From: Muricauda sp. SCSIO 64092
Lineage (GTDB): Bacteria > Bacteroidota > Bacteroidia > Flavobacteriales > Flavobacteriaceae
Length of the DNA stretch: 64,000 bases
Reading direction: 5' to 3'
Assembly: GCF_023016285.1 (NCBI RefSeq)
Contig: NZ_CP095413.1
Location: 2,108,001-2,172,000, forward strand
The notes under the pieces are model-generated. The model was not told the DNA's origin. It ran no database searches and saw only the letters and a list, made by a program, of their open reading frames with translations. Shown here piece after piece: positions 36,114 through 43,343 of the stretch. Numbering within the stretch: the first letter of the stretch is position 1; every line of letters starts with the position of its first letter. A program made the translations under genes and the position numbers.

Positions 36114-36700
36114 CTAACCATATCAAAAAAAAATCCGCGATTATCATAGTACTGATGTTTATTTCTTGTTCTAACTATTTTATAAACTCAAAAGGGGCTA
36201 TTCGTCCTAAGAAAGCGCGTTTTAGTTTAAGCATTATAAAAGAACAAGACCATATCGATGAAATAGACACTATGACACTCTATGAGTTGATCTATAGATG
36301 GAATGGTAAAAAAGACTTTGACTTAAGTACAAATTCCAGTTTGTTTAGAATAGATAACTATAGGAATTATGATGGCTCTAAATTGAACTCTAAAGAATAT
36401 TTGAGGTTTTACGATAGTGGCAGGACAAGTTTTTTTAATATTTCAAAGGAAACTACAATCACAAGAAACACACTGAATCCCGAAAATGGCAATATCGGAG
36501 TATACACAATACATGATGGAAACATACTTATTGAACGTTTTGTGGGGATTGGTCATGATGGTATGTATTTGAAAAGTAGGGCTAAATTGATAGGAGACTC
36601 CCTCTACATCATCGAAAAAACTTTAAACAATTACATACACAAGATTTATGTACCCAAAAAAATCAGTAAAGAAAGTTTTGACTGGGAAGCAAGATGGTAA
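36107..36700 (+). CDS. Lipoprotein, candidate immunity for the lost Ntox23-like tip
   Basis: A 197-residue lipoprotein (SAIIIVLMFISCSNYF; lipid-bearing Cys at residue 21). Its start overlaps the toxin-tail stop by 7 bp (ATGGTAG), precisely the arrangement of the 39216/40061 pair, and both lipoproteins end in a similar aromatic way (EARW, QANW). This supports an immunity gene that has outlived its toxin. The mature part contains FRIDNYRNYDGSKLNSKEYL and VGIGHDGMYLKSRAKLIG. No family was recognised. Confidence 0.6.
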   Translation: MVANHIKKKSAIIIVLMFISCSNYFINSKGAIRPKKARFSLSIIKEQDHIDEIDTMTLYELIYRWNGKKDFDLSTNSSLFRIDNYRNYDGSKLNSKEYLRFYDSGRTSFFNISKETTITRNTLNPENGNIGVYTIHDGNILIERFVGIGHDGMYLKSRAKLIGDSLYIIEKTLNNYIHKIYVPKKISKESFDWEARW

Positions 36701-36733
36701 CTGTTACCTGTACACCTCTTATGAAAATTTGGG

Positions 36734-36797
36734 CAATGCACATGGGATTGGAGCTAATGCCACAGCCAATTTAAGTGTAGGAAGCTTTAGTGCTTCC
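36734..36797 (+). repeat. 64-bp fragment of an Ntox23-type toxin gene
   Basis: The segment matches 39359-39422, within the toxin at 39216, with one mismatch and encodes NAHGIGANATANLSVGSF. The surrounding 36701-36896 holds no gene. Confidence 0.8.
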
Positions 36798-36896
36798 CAG
36801 TGAAATCTTGAAAAATCAAAGCATATCTATCCAAGAAAAAAGTTATCAGAAAAAACGCCAATACCAGTCCGATTGGTAGAACAATAAATACGAAAA

Positions 36897-37241
36897 ATGA
36901 AAAAATTGCCATTATTACTCGTTTTTAGCCTATGCTTTTGTCCATCTGCATTTTCACAAAACACAGATGCCATCGATATCCAGACCCCGGAACAATCCCC
37001 ATTTAACATGGGAAGTGGTTCCATCCAAGGGGCCATAGCCAATTCCGTTAAAGAGGTAACGGGTAAGGTAAATCTCTCCGTGCCCATTGCCAATATCAAT
37101 GCCAGAACAGTCTCCTATCCGGATGCACTTAGCTATAATGGCGACGAGGTGTTCCGGCAGGCCCAAGACATGAACCGATATAGGAACCAAAGCATTTTAG
37201 GGGTGGGTTGGAACATGGCCCTAATCCATATTGGAGAGTAA
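36897..37241 (+). pseudogene. Rhs-type N-terminal head fragment 2
   Basis: The 114 codons contain a signal peptide (KLPLLLVFSLCFCPSAFSQ), DIQTPEQSPFNMGSGSIQGA, KEVTGKVNLSVPIANINART, and the conserved NRYRNQSILGVGWNMAL, the standard front of Bacteroidota Rhs/SpvB proteins. Right after GWNMA the sequence runs into a foreign tail (37223 onward) in another frame and stops. 36874-37220 is nearly the same as 40634-40984, so heads 2 and 3 are recent duplicates. Confidence 0.7.
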
Positions 37242-37279
37242 TAGGACCTAGTGGTAACTTAGGTGGTATTATTCGCTAG
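37223..37279 (+). pseudogene. C-terminal tail remnant of an unknown toxin tip
   Basis: The frame NPYWRVIGPSGNLGGIIR ends at TAG. It resembles the final residues of many polymorphic toxins (HWRVIGPGG...). It directly follows head fragment 2, giving a second head-to-tail collapsed gene, and is followed 20 bp later by small immunity-like genes. Confidence 0.45.
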
Positions 37280-37299
37280 CGTATAAATGAATCTTAATC

Positions 37300-37641
37300 A
37301 TGAAAATAACTGATACTCTTAAAATCTTAGCCTCTACAAAAGATAATCAAATAGGCTATCTTATAAAAATTGGAACTTTTCCTTCAACTGATGAATTGGC
37401 GTTGCAATTTTTAGACACATATAATGTCTTCAAAGCAGGATTTGGAAAAGGAGTTAAAAATATTCCCGTTAATAAAAATTCTTTAAAAAATCTTGATAGA
37501 ATTAAAATAATATTTGATGATATGAGCAACATTCCCAATAATCCATTTTGGGAGGCATCTTCTCTTAATATTATAGAATGGAATAAAGTTAGAAAGCTCG
37601 CGAGAGATACGCTTCAACTTATGGATGGTGGAGTACAATAG
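37300..37641 (+). CDS. Small orphan immunity-like protein
   Basis: The 113-residue AT-rich gene (MKITDTLKILASTKDNQIGY ... WNKVRKLARDTLQLMDGG) starts 20 bp after a toxin-tail remnant. No signal peptide, membrane span or family motif is seen. Its position behind the tail suggests it protected against that lost toxin. Confidence 0.5.
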   Translation: MKITDTLKILASTKDNQIGYLIKIGTFPSTDELALQFLDTYNVFKAGFGKGVKNIPVNKNSLKNLDRIKIIFDDMSNIPNNPFWEASSLNIIEWNKVRKLARDTLQLMDGGVQ

Positions 37642-37671
37642 TTGCTGCTAATCCAGTTCAATTTCAATAGT

Positions 37672-38010
37672 ATGGGATTAAGTACAGAAGAAATAAGAAC
37701 GGCTTTACGAACTTCTCTTTTGGGTGAAATTTATCCAGAAATTAGAGCGATTGCTTATGCTTACCATTCAGAAGAAAAGAAATTTTTGATTAGATACTAT
37801 CTTAATCGAGAGCCCACTGAAGATGATTATGAAAGCGTCAGTGAGGTAATGGCAGAATTCATTTCAAATTTTAAGCACTCTGAATTTGATATTTTAAAAG
37901 AAGAATGTCGGTTTTCTAATTTGCCTAAATCAAAGTTAGACCCTCTGGACGGGTTCGTGTATTCAAAAAAAAGAAGAGATGATTTAGTAAAACAAATGGG
38001 CAATTACTAA
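37672..38010 (+). CDS. Small orphan immunity-like protein
   Basis: A 112-residue protein (MGLSTEEIRTALRTSLLGEI, then YPEIRAIAYAYHSEEKKFLI and NREPTEDDYESVSEVMAEFI), acidic and alpha/beta in appearance, with the look of CdiI- or colicin-type immunity proteins. ATG 37672 is preferred to upstream non-ATG starts at 37642. It follows the previous small gene by 30 bp. 38011-38159 has only short frames, one ending GDAYLKWKDTGIID, possibly another toxin tail. Confidence 0.5.
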   Translation: MGLSTEEIRTALRTSLLGEIYPEIRAIAYAYHSEEKKFLIRYYLNREPTEDDYESVSEVMAEFISNFKHSEFDILKEECRFSNLPKSKLDPLDGFVYSKKRRDDLVKQMGNY

Positions 38011-38159
38011 TTACTATGATATGAGTATAGACTGGTAGATGATAAGAAATACTTTAAACATAAACCATAAAACCCAGAGTCAATAAGGGCGGGAGATGCC
38101 TATTTAAAATGGAAAGATACAGGTATTATTGATTGAATTGGAACAGAACATTTTAAACA

Positions 38160-38543
38160 ATGAAAAGATCGCTCAATTTTTGGAGATGGGATGAATCGTT
38201 AAATCATTCAGCTTATAAGTTGGGCGGAGAACTAGCCCCTTTTATAGACCAAGGTATGGTTGTTCAAAACAAATATGATCCTTTTCTTTATGAAGTTATC
38301 CATGGTATTCCTGACAGGGTTAGGGCTTCAAGTGGACAAATAACCTCTTTTTTTTTCGAGAAAAGATTTTTAGAATTTACAGAGCACGAAAACCTTTGGG
38401 AAATGAAAAAATTCGATTTTATCGAAGTAATAAATGGGTATTTGGAACCTTGTGACCATAATTACATGGGGGATATTCTCAAGGTGATGTTTATAGATAT
38501 TTTTGTGGGATATGCCAAAATTTTAAGAAAAACTGACAACTAA
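38160..38543 (+). CDS. Small orphan immunity-like protein
   Basis: A 127-residue protein (MKRSLNFWRWDESLNHSAYK ... EPCDHNYMGDILKVMFIDIF) without signal or membrane span. It starts 23 bp after a short toxin-tail-like frame (38071-38136). AT-rich like the neighbouring small genes. Function inferred from position only. Confidence 0.5.
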   Translation: MKRSLNFWRWDESLNHSAYKLGGELAPFIDQGMVVQNKYDPFLYEVIHGIPDRVRASSGQITSFFFEKRFLEFTEHENLWEMKKFDFIEVINGYLEPCDHNYMGDILKVMFIDIFVGYAKILRKTDN

Positions 38544-38681
38544 ATTACGAGATGATATGATTTGTGGCGTTGGAGCATCTTTAATAGGAATTCATCCTTT
38601 TTTATTGCATACTCAAATGTACTTGCGAGATTTTGGGGTACTCTCCCTTTGTTTTCATATCATTTATATAACCAATAGAAT

Positions 38682-39176
38682 ATGCTGAAGTCACCTTTAA
38701 TACCATTAGCTGTGCTATTGGCAATGAATTTTCAAGTGGATGAAGTTTATGTTGGAAAGACTTTACTTTGGCAAGTCTATTATGATCCCAACAAAGTAAA
38801 TCCGATAGTCGAAATAGGAGGCGCAAAATATGGATACCATGACCATTTAAAACGTAAAGATGGACCTTTTGCCATGAGCAAGGTGGGCAAACTTTATTGG
38901 AAAAACCAAAACCTATATTACAAAAATGAAACTTTGAAAATAGACCTTAAGCTTAAACGCAAGAATTATAATTCAAAGATTGATTTAAGTAGGCTAAAGA
39001 TATTTGAAATCAAGGCATTTGCTGAAATATCTAAGCTCAAAGACTCTTTAAAAGTGAGTAACTACGAATTTGATTGGAAAGTAAAGGATGATTACGTTTT
39101 TTATAGGGAAAACGATTCATTACCAGAAAACTATACATCGAATTACATAAATAAATTTTATGAAAAGTTGGATTAG
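38682..39176 (+). CDS. Small exported protein, possible immunity protein
   Basis: The 164-residue product begins LKSPLIPLAVLLAMNFQVDE, a possible short signal or anchor, followed by KTLLWQVYYDPNKVNPIVEI, GGAKYGYHDHLKRKDGPFAM and a lysine/tyrosine-rich end. No family was recognised. The 138 bp before it contain an open 44-codon frame (38557) with no clear coding character. It precedes the Ntox23-like toxin by 39 bp. Confidence 0.45.
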   Translation: MLKSPLIPLAVLLAMNFQVDEVYVGKTLLWQVYYDPNKVNPIVEIGGAKYGYHDHLKRKDGPFAMSKVGKLYWKNQNLYYKNETLKIDLKLKRKNYNSKIDLSRLKIFEIKAFAEISKLKDSLKVSNYEFDWKVKDDYVFYRENDSLPENYTSNYINKFYEKLD

Positions 39177-39215
39177 CCAGAAAAGATAACCTTAATATCC
39201 GTCACAGTAAGAAAT

Positions 39216-40067
39216 ATGCCACCAGACAAAAATAAGAACGTTCTCAAGGATGATTTAGATAGATTGAACTACGGAGGTTTATCATCCTTCATGTCCTGCT
39301 TAAATGTTCCAATCACAGAAAACTTTTCACTGGAATTGTCAACAGCAATTGCCTCGGACAATGCACATGGGATTGGAGCTAATGCCACAGCCAATTTAAG
39401 TGTAGGAAGCTTTAATGCTTCCTATGGATTTAGCGCTTCTTATTTTACCAAAGCTCACGGTACGGGCAAACCAGGTTTTGAAACAAGAAGTTCTTATAGT
39501 GGAGGAATTACCATGAGAGATTTTGCCTTAAGAGGTTATAGTACGAGTTTTAGTAGTGGAAAAACCACACAAAAAGTAAGTGGAATTGGAGGGCAAATGG
39601 GTGATTTTGGATTTAGATATGAAAATGATGCAGGTGGAGTCGCCTTTTTAGGGGATGGCAATGACAGTTATAGGACCGCAGCAGTTCAATTAAGCTATAA
39701 AGATGTAGTAGCTGGATTCAATCTTTTTACAGGGTTAAGGAATCAAGATTCATATAATTCAGAAGGAGGTCGGATATTAAATGCCAATAACCTGAAAGCT
39801 CTTGGTTTGATCAAAACCGGCTATTTTGGAGAAAGATATCCAAATGGTGTAATTGAAGAATTTGGACATCCATATAGATTAGGGGCTGCCTATATAGGAT
39901 ATAGGGGATTGAAGTATGGAATAGATTCAGATAGGCATATTAGGCATCCTATTCAAAATCAATTTGCCCATGGCTTTGCAAAGCCTCAACCATTTTTTAA
40001 AAGCTATTCTGATGCCATTTTACCTTATTATCAATACCAAACCGCTAATAAATTTACGCTATGGTAA
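39216..40067 (+). CDS. Orphan toxin tip, bacterial toxin 23 (Ntox23)-like
   Basis: The 283 residues are beta-rich with the phrases YSGGITMRDFALRGYSTSFS, FRYENDAGGVAFLGDGNDSY, RTAAVQLSYKDVVAGFNLFT and a C-terminal PYYQYQTANKFTLW, which I associate with the polymorphic toxin type 23 family common at the ends of Bacteroidota Rhs proteins. The biochemical activity of that family is unclear to me. No Rhs core or signal peptide precedes it, so it is a displaced tip; ATG 39216 may be accidental. The stop overlaps the lipoprotein gene by 7 bp. Confidence 0.65.
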   Translation: MPPDKNKNVLKDDLDRLNYGGLSSFMSCLNVPITENFSLELSTAIASDNAHGIGANATANLSVGSFNASYGFSASYFTKAHGTGKPGFETRSSYSGGITMRDFALRGYSTSFSSGKTTQKVSGIGGQMGDFGFRYENDAGGVAFLGDGNDSYRTAAVQLSYKDVVAGFNLFTGLRNQDSYNSEGGRILNANNLKALGLIKTGYFGERYPNGVIEEFGHPYRLGAAYIGYRGLKYGIDSDRHIRHPIQNQFAHGFAKPQPFFKSYSDAILPYYQYQTANKFTLW

Positions 40068-40639
40068 GGCTTATATTGATTATGTTTTTAGTAAGTTCCT
40101 GTAGTACAATAAAAACAAAATTATTGGAAGATGGTTATTCCAAAGTACCAGTTGAAGAGGATTTCTTTGGTAAACACTACAGAAATAAATATGAAGTGAA
40201 TATTCCAGATAATATAGACACAAAATCCATATATGTAGCTGAATTTTTCCAAGATTATGATGGTAAAATGCACAATATCAACTCAAATGGGAGATTCAAT
40301 AAAACTGCCATTAGAATTTACCCAAATGCATGTGTTAGCTATTTTTCTATATCTAGTAGTGTAAAAACGAATCAAATTAGTATTAATGAATTAAATCCTG
40401 ATAAAACTGGATATCGAGGAGTGTGCTATAAGAATGGGGAAGATTATTTCGTTGGATTGGTTGCACCAATTAATGATTGGTATAAAATAGGGAAGACTGT
40501 TAAAAAAATCACTATAGTTAAAGATACTCTTTTTACCCAAACTTATAATAAAGCTTCGCGCAAGTTTGATAAGTCAAAACTTGTTTATCTAAAAAAATCA
40601 TTACCAATTGAGAAGATCCAATTTCAGGCCAACTGGTAG
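40061..40639 (+). CDS. Lipoprotein, candidate immunity for the Ntox23-like tip
   Basis: A 192-residue lipoprotein (LILIMFLVSSCSTIK; lipid-bearing Cys at residue 14) whose ATG lies in the toxin's last codons (ATGGTAA). Mature part: DGYSKVPVEEDFFGKHYRNK, GYRGVCYKNGEDYFVGLVAP, ending FQANW. The toxin-overlap architecture is the same as at 36107. Anchoring in the periplasmic membrane face would suit a toxin that acts outside the cytoplasm. Confidence 0.62.
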   Translation: MVRLILIMFLVSSCSTIKTKLLEDGYSKVPVEEDFFGKHYRNKYEVNIPDNIDTKSIYVAEFFQDYDGKMHNINSNGRFNKTAIRIYPNACVSYFSISSSVKTNQISINELNPDKTGYRGVCYKNGEDYFVGLVAPINDWYKIGKTVKKITIVKDTLFTQTYNKASRKFDKSKLVYLKKSLPIEKIQFQANW

Positions 40640-40660
40640 AATCATAAATAAGTTCAAAAA

Positions 40661-41071
40661 ATGAAAAAAATATCATTACTACTCGTTTTTAGCCTATGCT
40701 TTTGTCCATTTGCATTTTCACAAAACACAGATGCCAGCGATATCCAAACCCCGGAACAATCCCCATTTAACATGGGAAGTGGTTCCATCCAAGGGGCCAT
40801 AGCCAATTCCGTTAAAGAGGTAACCGGTAAGGTAAACCTCTCCGTGCCCATTGCCAATATCAATGCCAGAACAGTCTCCTATCCGGTTGCGCTTACTTAT
40901 AATGGCGACGATGTGTTCCGGCAGGCCCAATACATGAACCGGTATAGGGCCCAAAGCATTTTAGGTGTAGGCTGGAACATGGCCATCCCCCGCTGGTGCG
41001 CGATTAGCGTAGGGTATCGCGTTCCAAAATGGTTGCCACACGAAAGGATTCGTGCGGCAGCAGGGCGAAAG
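40661..41071 (+). pseudogene. Rhs-type N-terminal head fragment 3 joined to a toxin tail
   Basis: The head (signal peptide KISLLLVFSLCFCPFAFSQ, then SIQGAIANSVKEVTGKVNLS and RAQSILGVGWNMA) is fused in frame at about 40985 to the R2 tail (IPRWCAISVGYRVPKWLPHE, RIRAAAG) of an Ntox23-like tip. The junction with the right 121-bp repeat follows, and the frame runs on through it to 41170. This fused gene sits at the island's right edge. Confidence 0.68.
40988..41065 (+). repeat. 78-bp repeat R2, copy 2, at the island's right edge
   Basis: Partner of 35907-35984 with two mismatches. Only 6 bases separate it from the right direct repeat, so the island boundary falls inside or just after a toxin-tail coding sequence. 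Confidence 0.88.
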
Positions 41072-41192
41072 CCTAATGGAGGCCTACAACGAGCACTGTT
41101 AGTCCATTGGTCAAAAATTAAGAATGCCAAAAAGCCACTCCATTGGGGTGGTTTTTTATTTTTGTCCTGATGAAGCTGATTGCGTATCCCCT
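41072..41192 (+). repeat. Right 121-bp direct repeat bounding the Rhs island
   Basis: This is the partner of 7629-7749. Here the bacilliredoxin sequence is only the last ten codons (CCTAATGGAGGCCTACAACG onward), while the acyltransferase start continues into a full gene. Confidence 0.93.
41134..41158 (+). terminator. Duplicate of the bacilliredoxin terminator
   Basis: CCACTCC-ATT-GGGGTGG followed by TTTTTT, identical to 7691-7715. It now stands between the island's last fragment and the acyltransferase gene, insulating the latter. Confidence 0.82.
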
Positions 41193-41901
41193 TACCGTAA
41201 TCTATTTTTTGTTCTTTGGGTTGACCTTGGTCATTTTTCACCCTATTCAATGGCTATACCTAAATGTATTTGGTTACCAGGCGCATAAAAAAAGTGTATC
41301 CATCCTTAACTGGTTTTTGATGCGATGCCTGAATCTCCTGGGGACTCGATTTAGCTTTCGAAATCCATACACCATTCCGGCCAACAAACCCCTGATCATT
41401 GTGACCAACCATCAAAGCATGTACGATATTCCCCCAATTATATGGCATATGCGAAAACACCATCCCAAGTTTGTGAGTAAAAAGGAGTTGGGCAAAGGTA
41501 TTCCCAGTGTTTCCTTTAACCTAAGGCATGGGGGATCGGCCCTGATCGATCGAAAAGATGGGGTTCAGGCTTTATCGGAAATTGCAAAGCTTGGGGCCTA
41601 TATAGAAAACAACCAGCGAAGCGCCGTCATTTTTCCTGAAGGGACCCGAAGTAGGAATGGATATCCCAAGCCCTTTAAACCGACGGGATTGAAAACCCTT
41701 TTGAAAAATGCGCCTTCTGCCTTGGTGGTACCCATTAGCATCAATAATTCATGGAAATTGCTACGGTACGGGAAGTTTCCCATGGGATTGAACTGTCATT
41801 TGACCTTTGATGTCCATGAACCCATACCCAATGAGGGGAGCCATGATGCCCTTATTGAAAAAACCGAAGCAGTCATCAAAAAAGGAATAGTACAGGCATG
41901 A
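41170..41901 (+). CDS. 1-acyl-glycerol-3-phosphate acyltransferase family protein
   Basis: This 243-residue membrane-associated PlsC-type enzyme transfers an acyl group to lysophosphatidate or a similar lysolipid. An N-terminal hydrophobic segment (residues 3-23) precedes the HX4D box (NHQSMYD, His81 and Asp86) and the substrate-binding FPEGTRSR (155-162). ATG 41170 lies inside the right repeat; an upstream start at 41143 would translate the terminator and is rejected. The stop overlaps the HD-domain gene by 4 bp. Its natural upstream neighbour was the bacilliredoxin gene. Confidence 0.9.
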   Translation: MKLIAYPLTVIYFLFFGLTLVIFHPIQWLYLNVFGYQAHKKSVSILNWFLMRCLNLLGTRFSFRNPYTIPANKPLIIVTNHQSMYDIPPIIWHMRKHHPKFVSKKELGKGIPSVSFNLRHGGSALIDRKDGVQALSEIAKLGAYIENNQRSAVIFPEGTRSRNGYPKPFKPTGLKTLLKNAPSALVVPISINNSWKLLRYGKFPMGLNCHLTFDVHEPIPNEGSHDALIEKTEAVIKKGIVQA

Positions 41902-42560
41902 CCGATACTGAACTCATTGAGGAAACCATAACCTTTGTAAAGGAAACGCTACGGGGTGCCGAAGGGGGGCATGACTGGTTCCATATCCAACGTGTTTTCA
42001 GAAATAGCCTGCACATTGCCAGGGATGAGGAAGTCAATGTTCTGGTGGTAAGCCTTGCCGCCCTGCTCCATGATATTGCGGATGCCAAGTTTCACGATGG
42101 GGACGAAACCCTTGGGCCTAAAATCGCATCGGAATTTCTGTCCGCATTAGGCGTACAAAAAGAGGTAAGGCAACATGTATTAAAAATCATCGAAAACATC
42201 TCCTTCAAGAATTCCCTGGATAAGTCGAAACGCGAAAAATTCCATTCCAGGGAATTGGAGGTCGTTCAGGATGCCGATAGGTTGGATGCCATTGGTGCCA
42301 TTGGTATTGCCCGTGCCTTTAACTATGGAGGGTATAAAAATCGGGAGCTCTACAATCCCGATATCGCCCCACGGCCAGACCTCAACAAAGAAGCGTACAA
42401 AAAATCCAAATCGCCCACCATCAACCACTTTTATGAAAAACTATTATTGCTCAAGGACCAAATGAACACCTCCACCGGGAAAAAGCTGGCTGAGCAACGC
42501 CATCAATTCCTACTGGATTATTTACAACAGTTTTATGCCGAATGGAATGGGGAACGATAA
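41898..42560 (+). CDS. HD domain phosphohydrolase
   Basis: A 220-residue cytoplasmic metal-dependent hydrolase of the YedJ-like HD group. Motifs are complete: GGHDWFHIQRV (first His), LLHDIADAKF (HD pair) and QDADRLDAIGAIGIAR (distal Asp). The natural substrate is unknown, probably a nucleotide or phosphoester. Translation is likely coupled to the acyltransferase through an ATGA overlap. The stop codon lies within an 8-bp inverted repeat (ATGGGGAA/TTCCCCAT, 42547-42571) that may help end transcription. Confidence 0.86.
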   Translation: MTDTELIEETITFVKETLRGAEGGHDWFHIQRVFRNSLHIARDEEVNVLVVSLAALLHDIADAKFHDGDETLGPKIASEFLSALGVQKEVRQHVLKIIENISFKNSLDKSKREKFHSRELEVVQDADRLDAIGAIGIARAFNYGGYKNRELYNPDIAPRPDLNKEAYKKSKSPTINHFYEKLLLLKDQMNTSTGKKLAEQRHQFLLDYLQQFYAEWNGER

Positions 42561-42634
42561 TCATTCCCCATGCCTCTCCTAAAAAATAACATTGCCACTA
42601 CGATTTATTTCCCCTTTGTACCTAATTTCATAAG

Positions 42635-43153
42635 ATGAAATCCTTTGAATCCTTAACGACATCCAGAACGGTCATCCGAAGATTTCAACCCGGGGATAGG
42701 CCATTCCTCATTGAACTACTTTGTGATACCTCGGTAACCCAAAATATGGCCTTCCCGCAGGAAATCCTCACAAAAGACGGGGTTTCCAATCTACTGGACG
42801 TAACCATTGGCGCCTACGATTCCGAAAAACCATTACTGTCTTTTGCCATTACTGAAAGTAACCATGGTTTTGTAGGTGTAGCCGGGTTCAGTCCCTTGGA
42901 AAATGAAGAAATTGAAGTTTTTTACGCGCTCCTCCCAAAGTATTGGGGAAAAGGATTTGCCACGGAGGTTCTAAAAGGTTTGACGGCATATGTGTTTGCG
43001 AAAACCAATTATAAAACGGTAGTGGCGCCCATTACGCAGCGTAATATGGCTTCCATAAAAGTGGCGGAAAAAAATGGGTTTCTAAACTGTGGGGCCATGG
43101 AAAACCCAAACTATACCGATCTTGTATTTCTTTACAAAAAAGAGAAAAGCTGA
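42635..43153 (+). CDS. GNAT family N-acetyltransferase (RimJ/RimL type)
   Basis: A 172-residue acetyl-CoA-dependent acetyltransferase. N-terminal SRTVIRRFQPGDRPFLIELL and the acetyl-CoA loop YWGKGFATEVLKGLTAYVFA (about residues 107-126) are followed by RNMASIKVAEKNGFLNCGAM, the usual RimJ/RimL end. The substrate could be a protein N-terminus or a small amine; nothing in the context decides. It stands alone, 74 bp after the HD gene. 43154-43343 has no gene. Confidence 0.86.
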   Translation: MKSFESLTTSRTVIRRFQPGDRPFLIELLCDTSVTQNMAFPQEILTKDGVSNLLDVTIGAYDSEKPLLSFAITESNHGFVGVAGFSPLENEEIEVFYALLPKYWGKGFATEVLKGLTAYVFAKTNYKTVVAPITQRNMASIKVAEKNGFLNCGAMENPNYTDLVFLYKKEKS

Positions 43154-43343
43154 GCGCCGTTCCCTCCAAAGGAGGTTAAGGCAAAACGGACCAGATCGTA
43201 ACGAAATGGAATCGTGGGACTTTTTCAAAACATAAGCGCAAATCAATTGTGGTCCACTCCCTTCTATCTTGGTTTTGAGTATATTTCCATAAGAATTCCA
43301 GAACGTTGTACCCGAGTTGAAAAACAGTACCTCCAGAGCACAA

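Larger units (their letters stand above)
7750..41071. mobile_element. 33-kb Rhs polymorphic-toxin island between direct repeats
   Basis: All DNA between the two 121-bp repeats is accessory in character: fibre-like exported proteins, split Rhs/YD-repeat genes, orphan toxin tips with candidate immunity genes, truncated regulators and repeated fragments. The flanking genes (bacilliredoxin and PlsC-like) become directly adjacent if one repeat and the island are removed, which gives the ancestral order. No integrase, transposase, relaxase or phage structural gene was found, so the entry route is unknown; a single crossover of a circular DNA carrying the 121-bp segment would produce this geometry. 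The right half is lower in GC and rich in gene fragments. Confidence 0.85.

Noticed and set aside
38557..38691. 44-codon frame starting MICGVGASLIGIHPF
   Set aside because: It overlaps the next start and shows no clear signal, family or coding bias; not strong enough to call.
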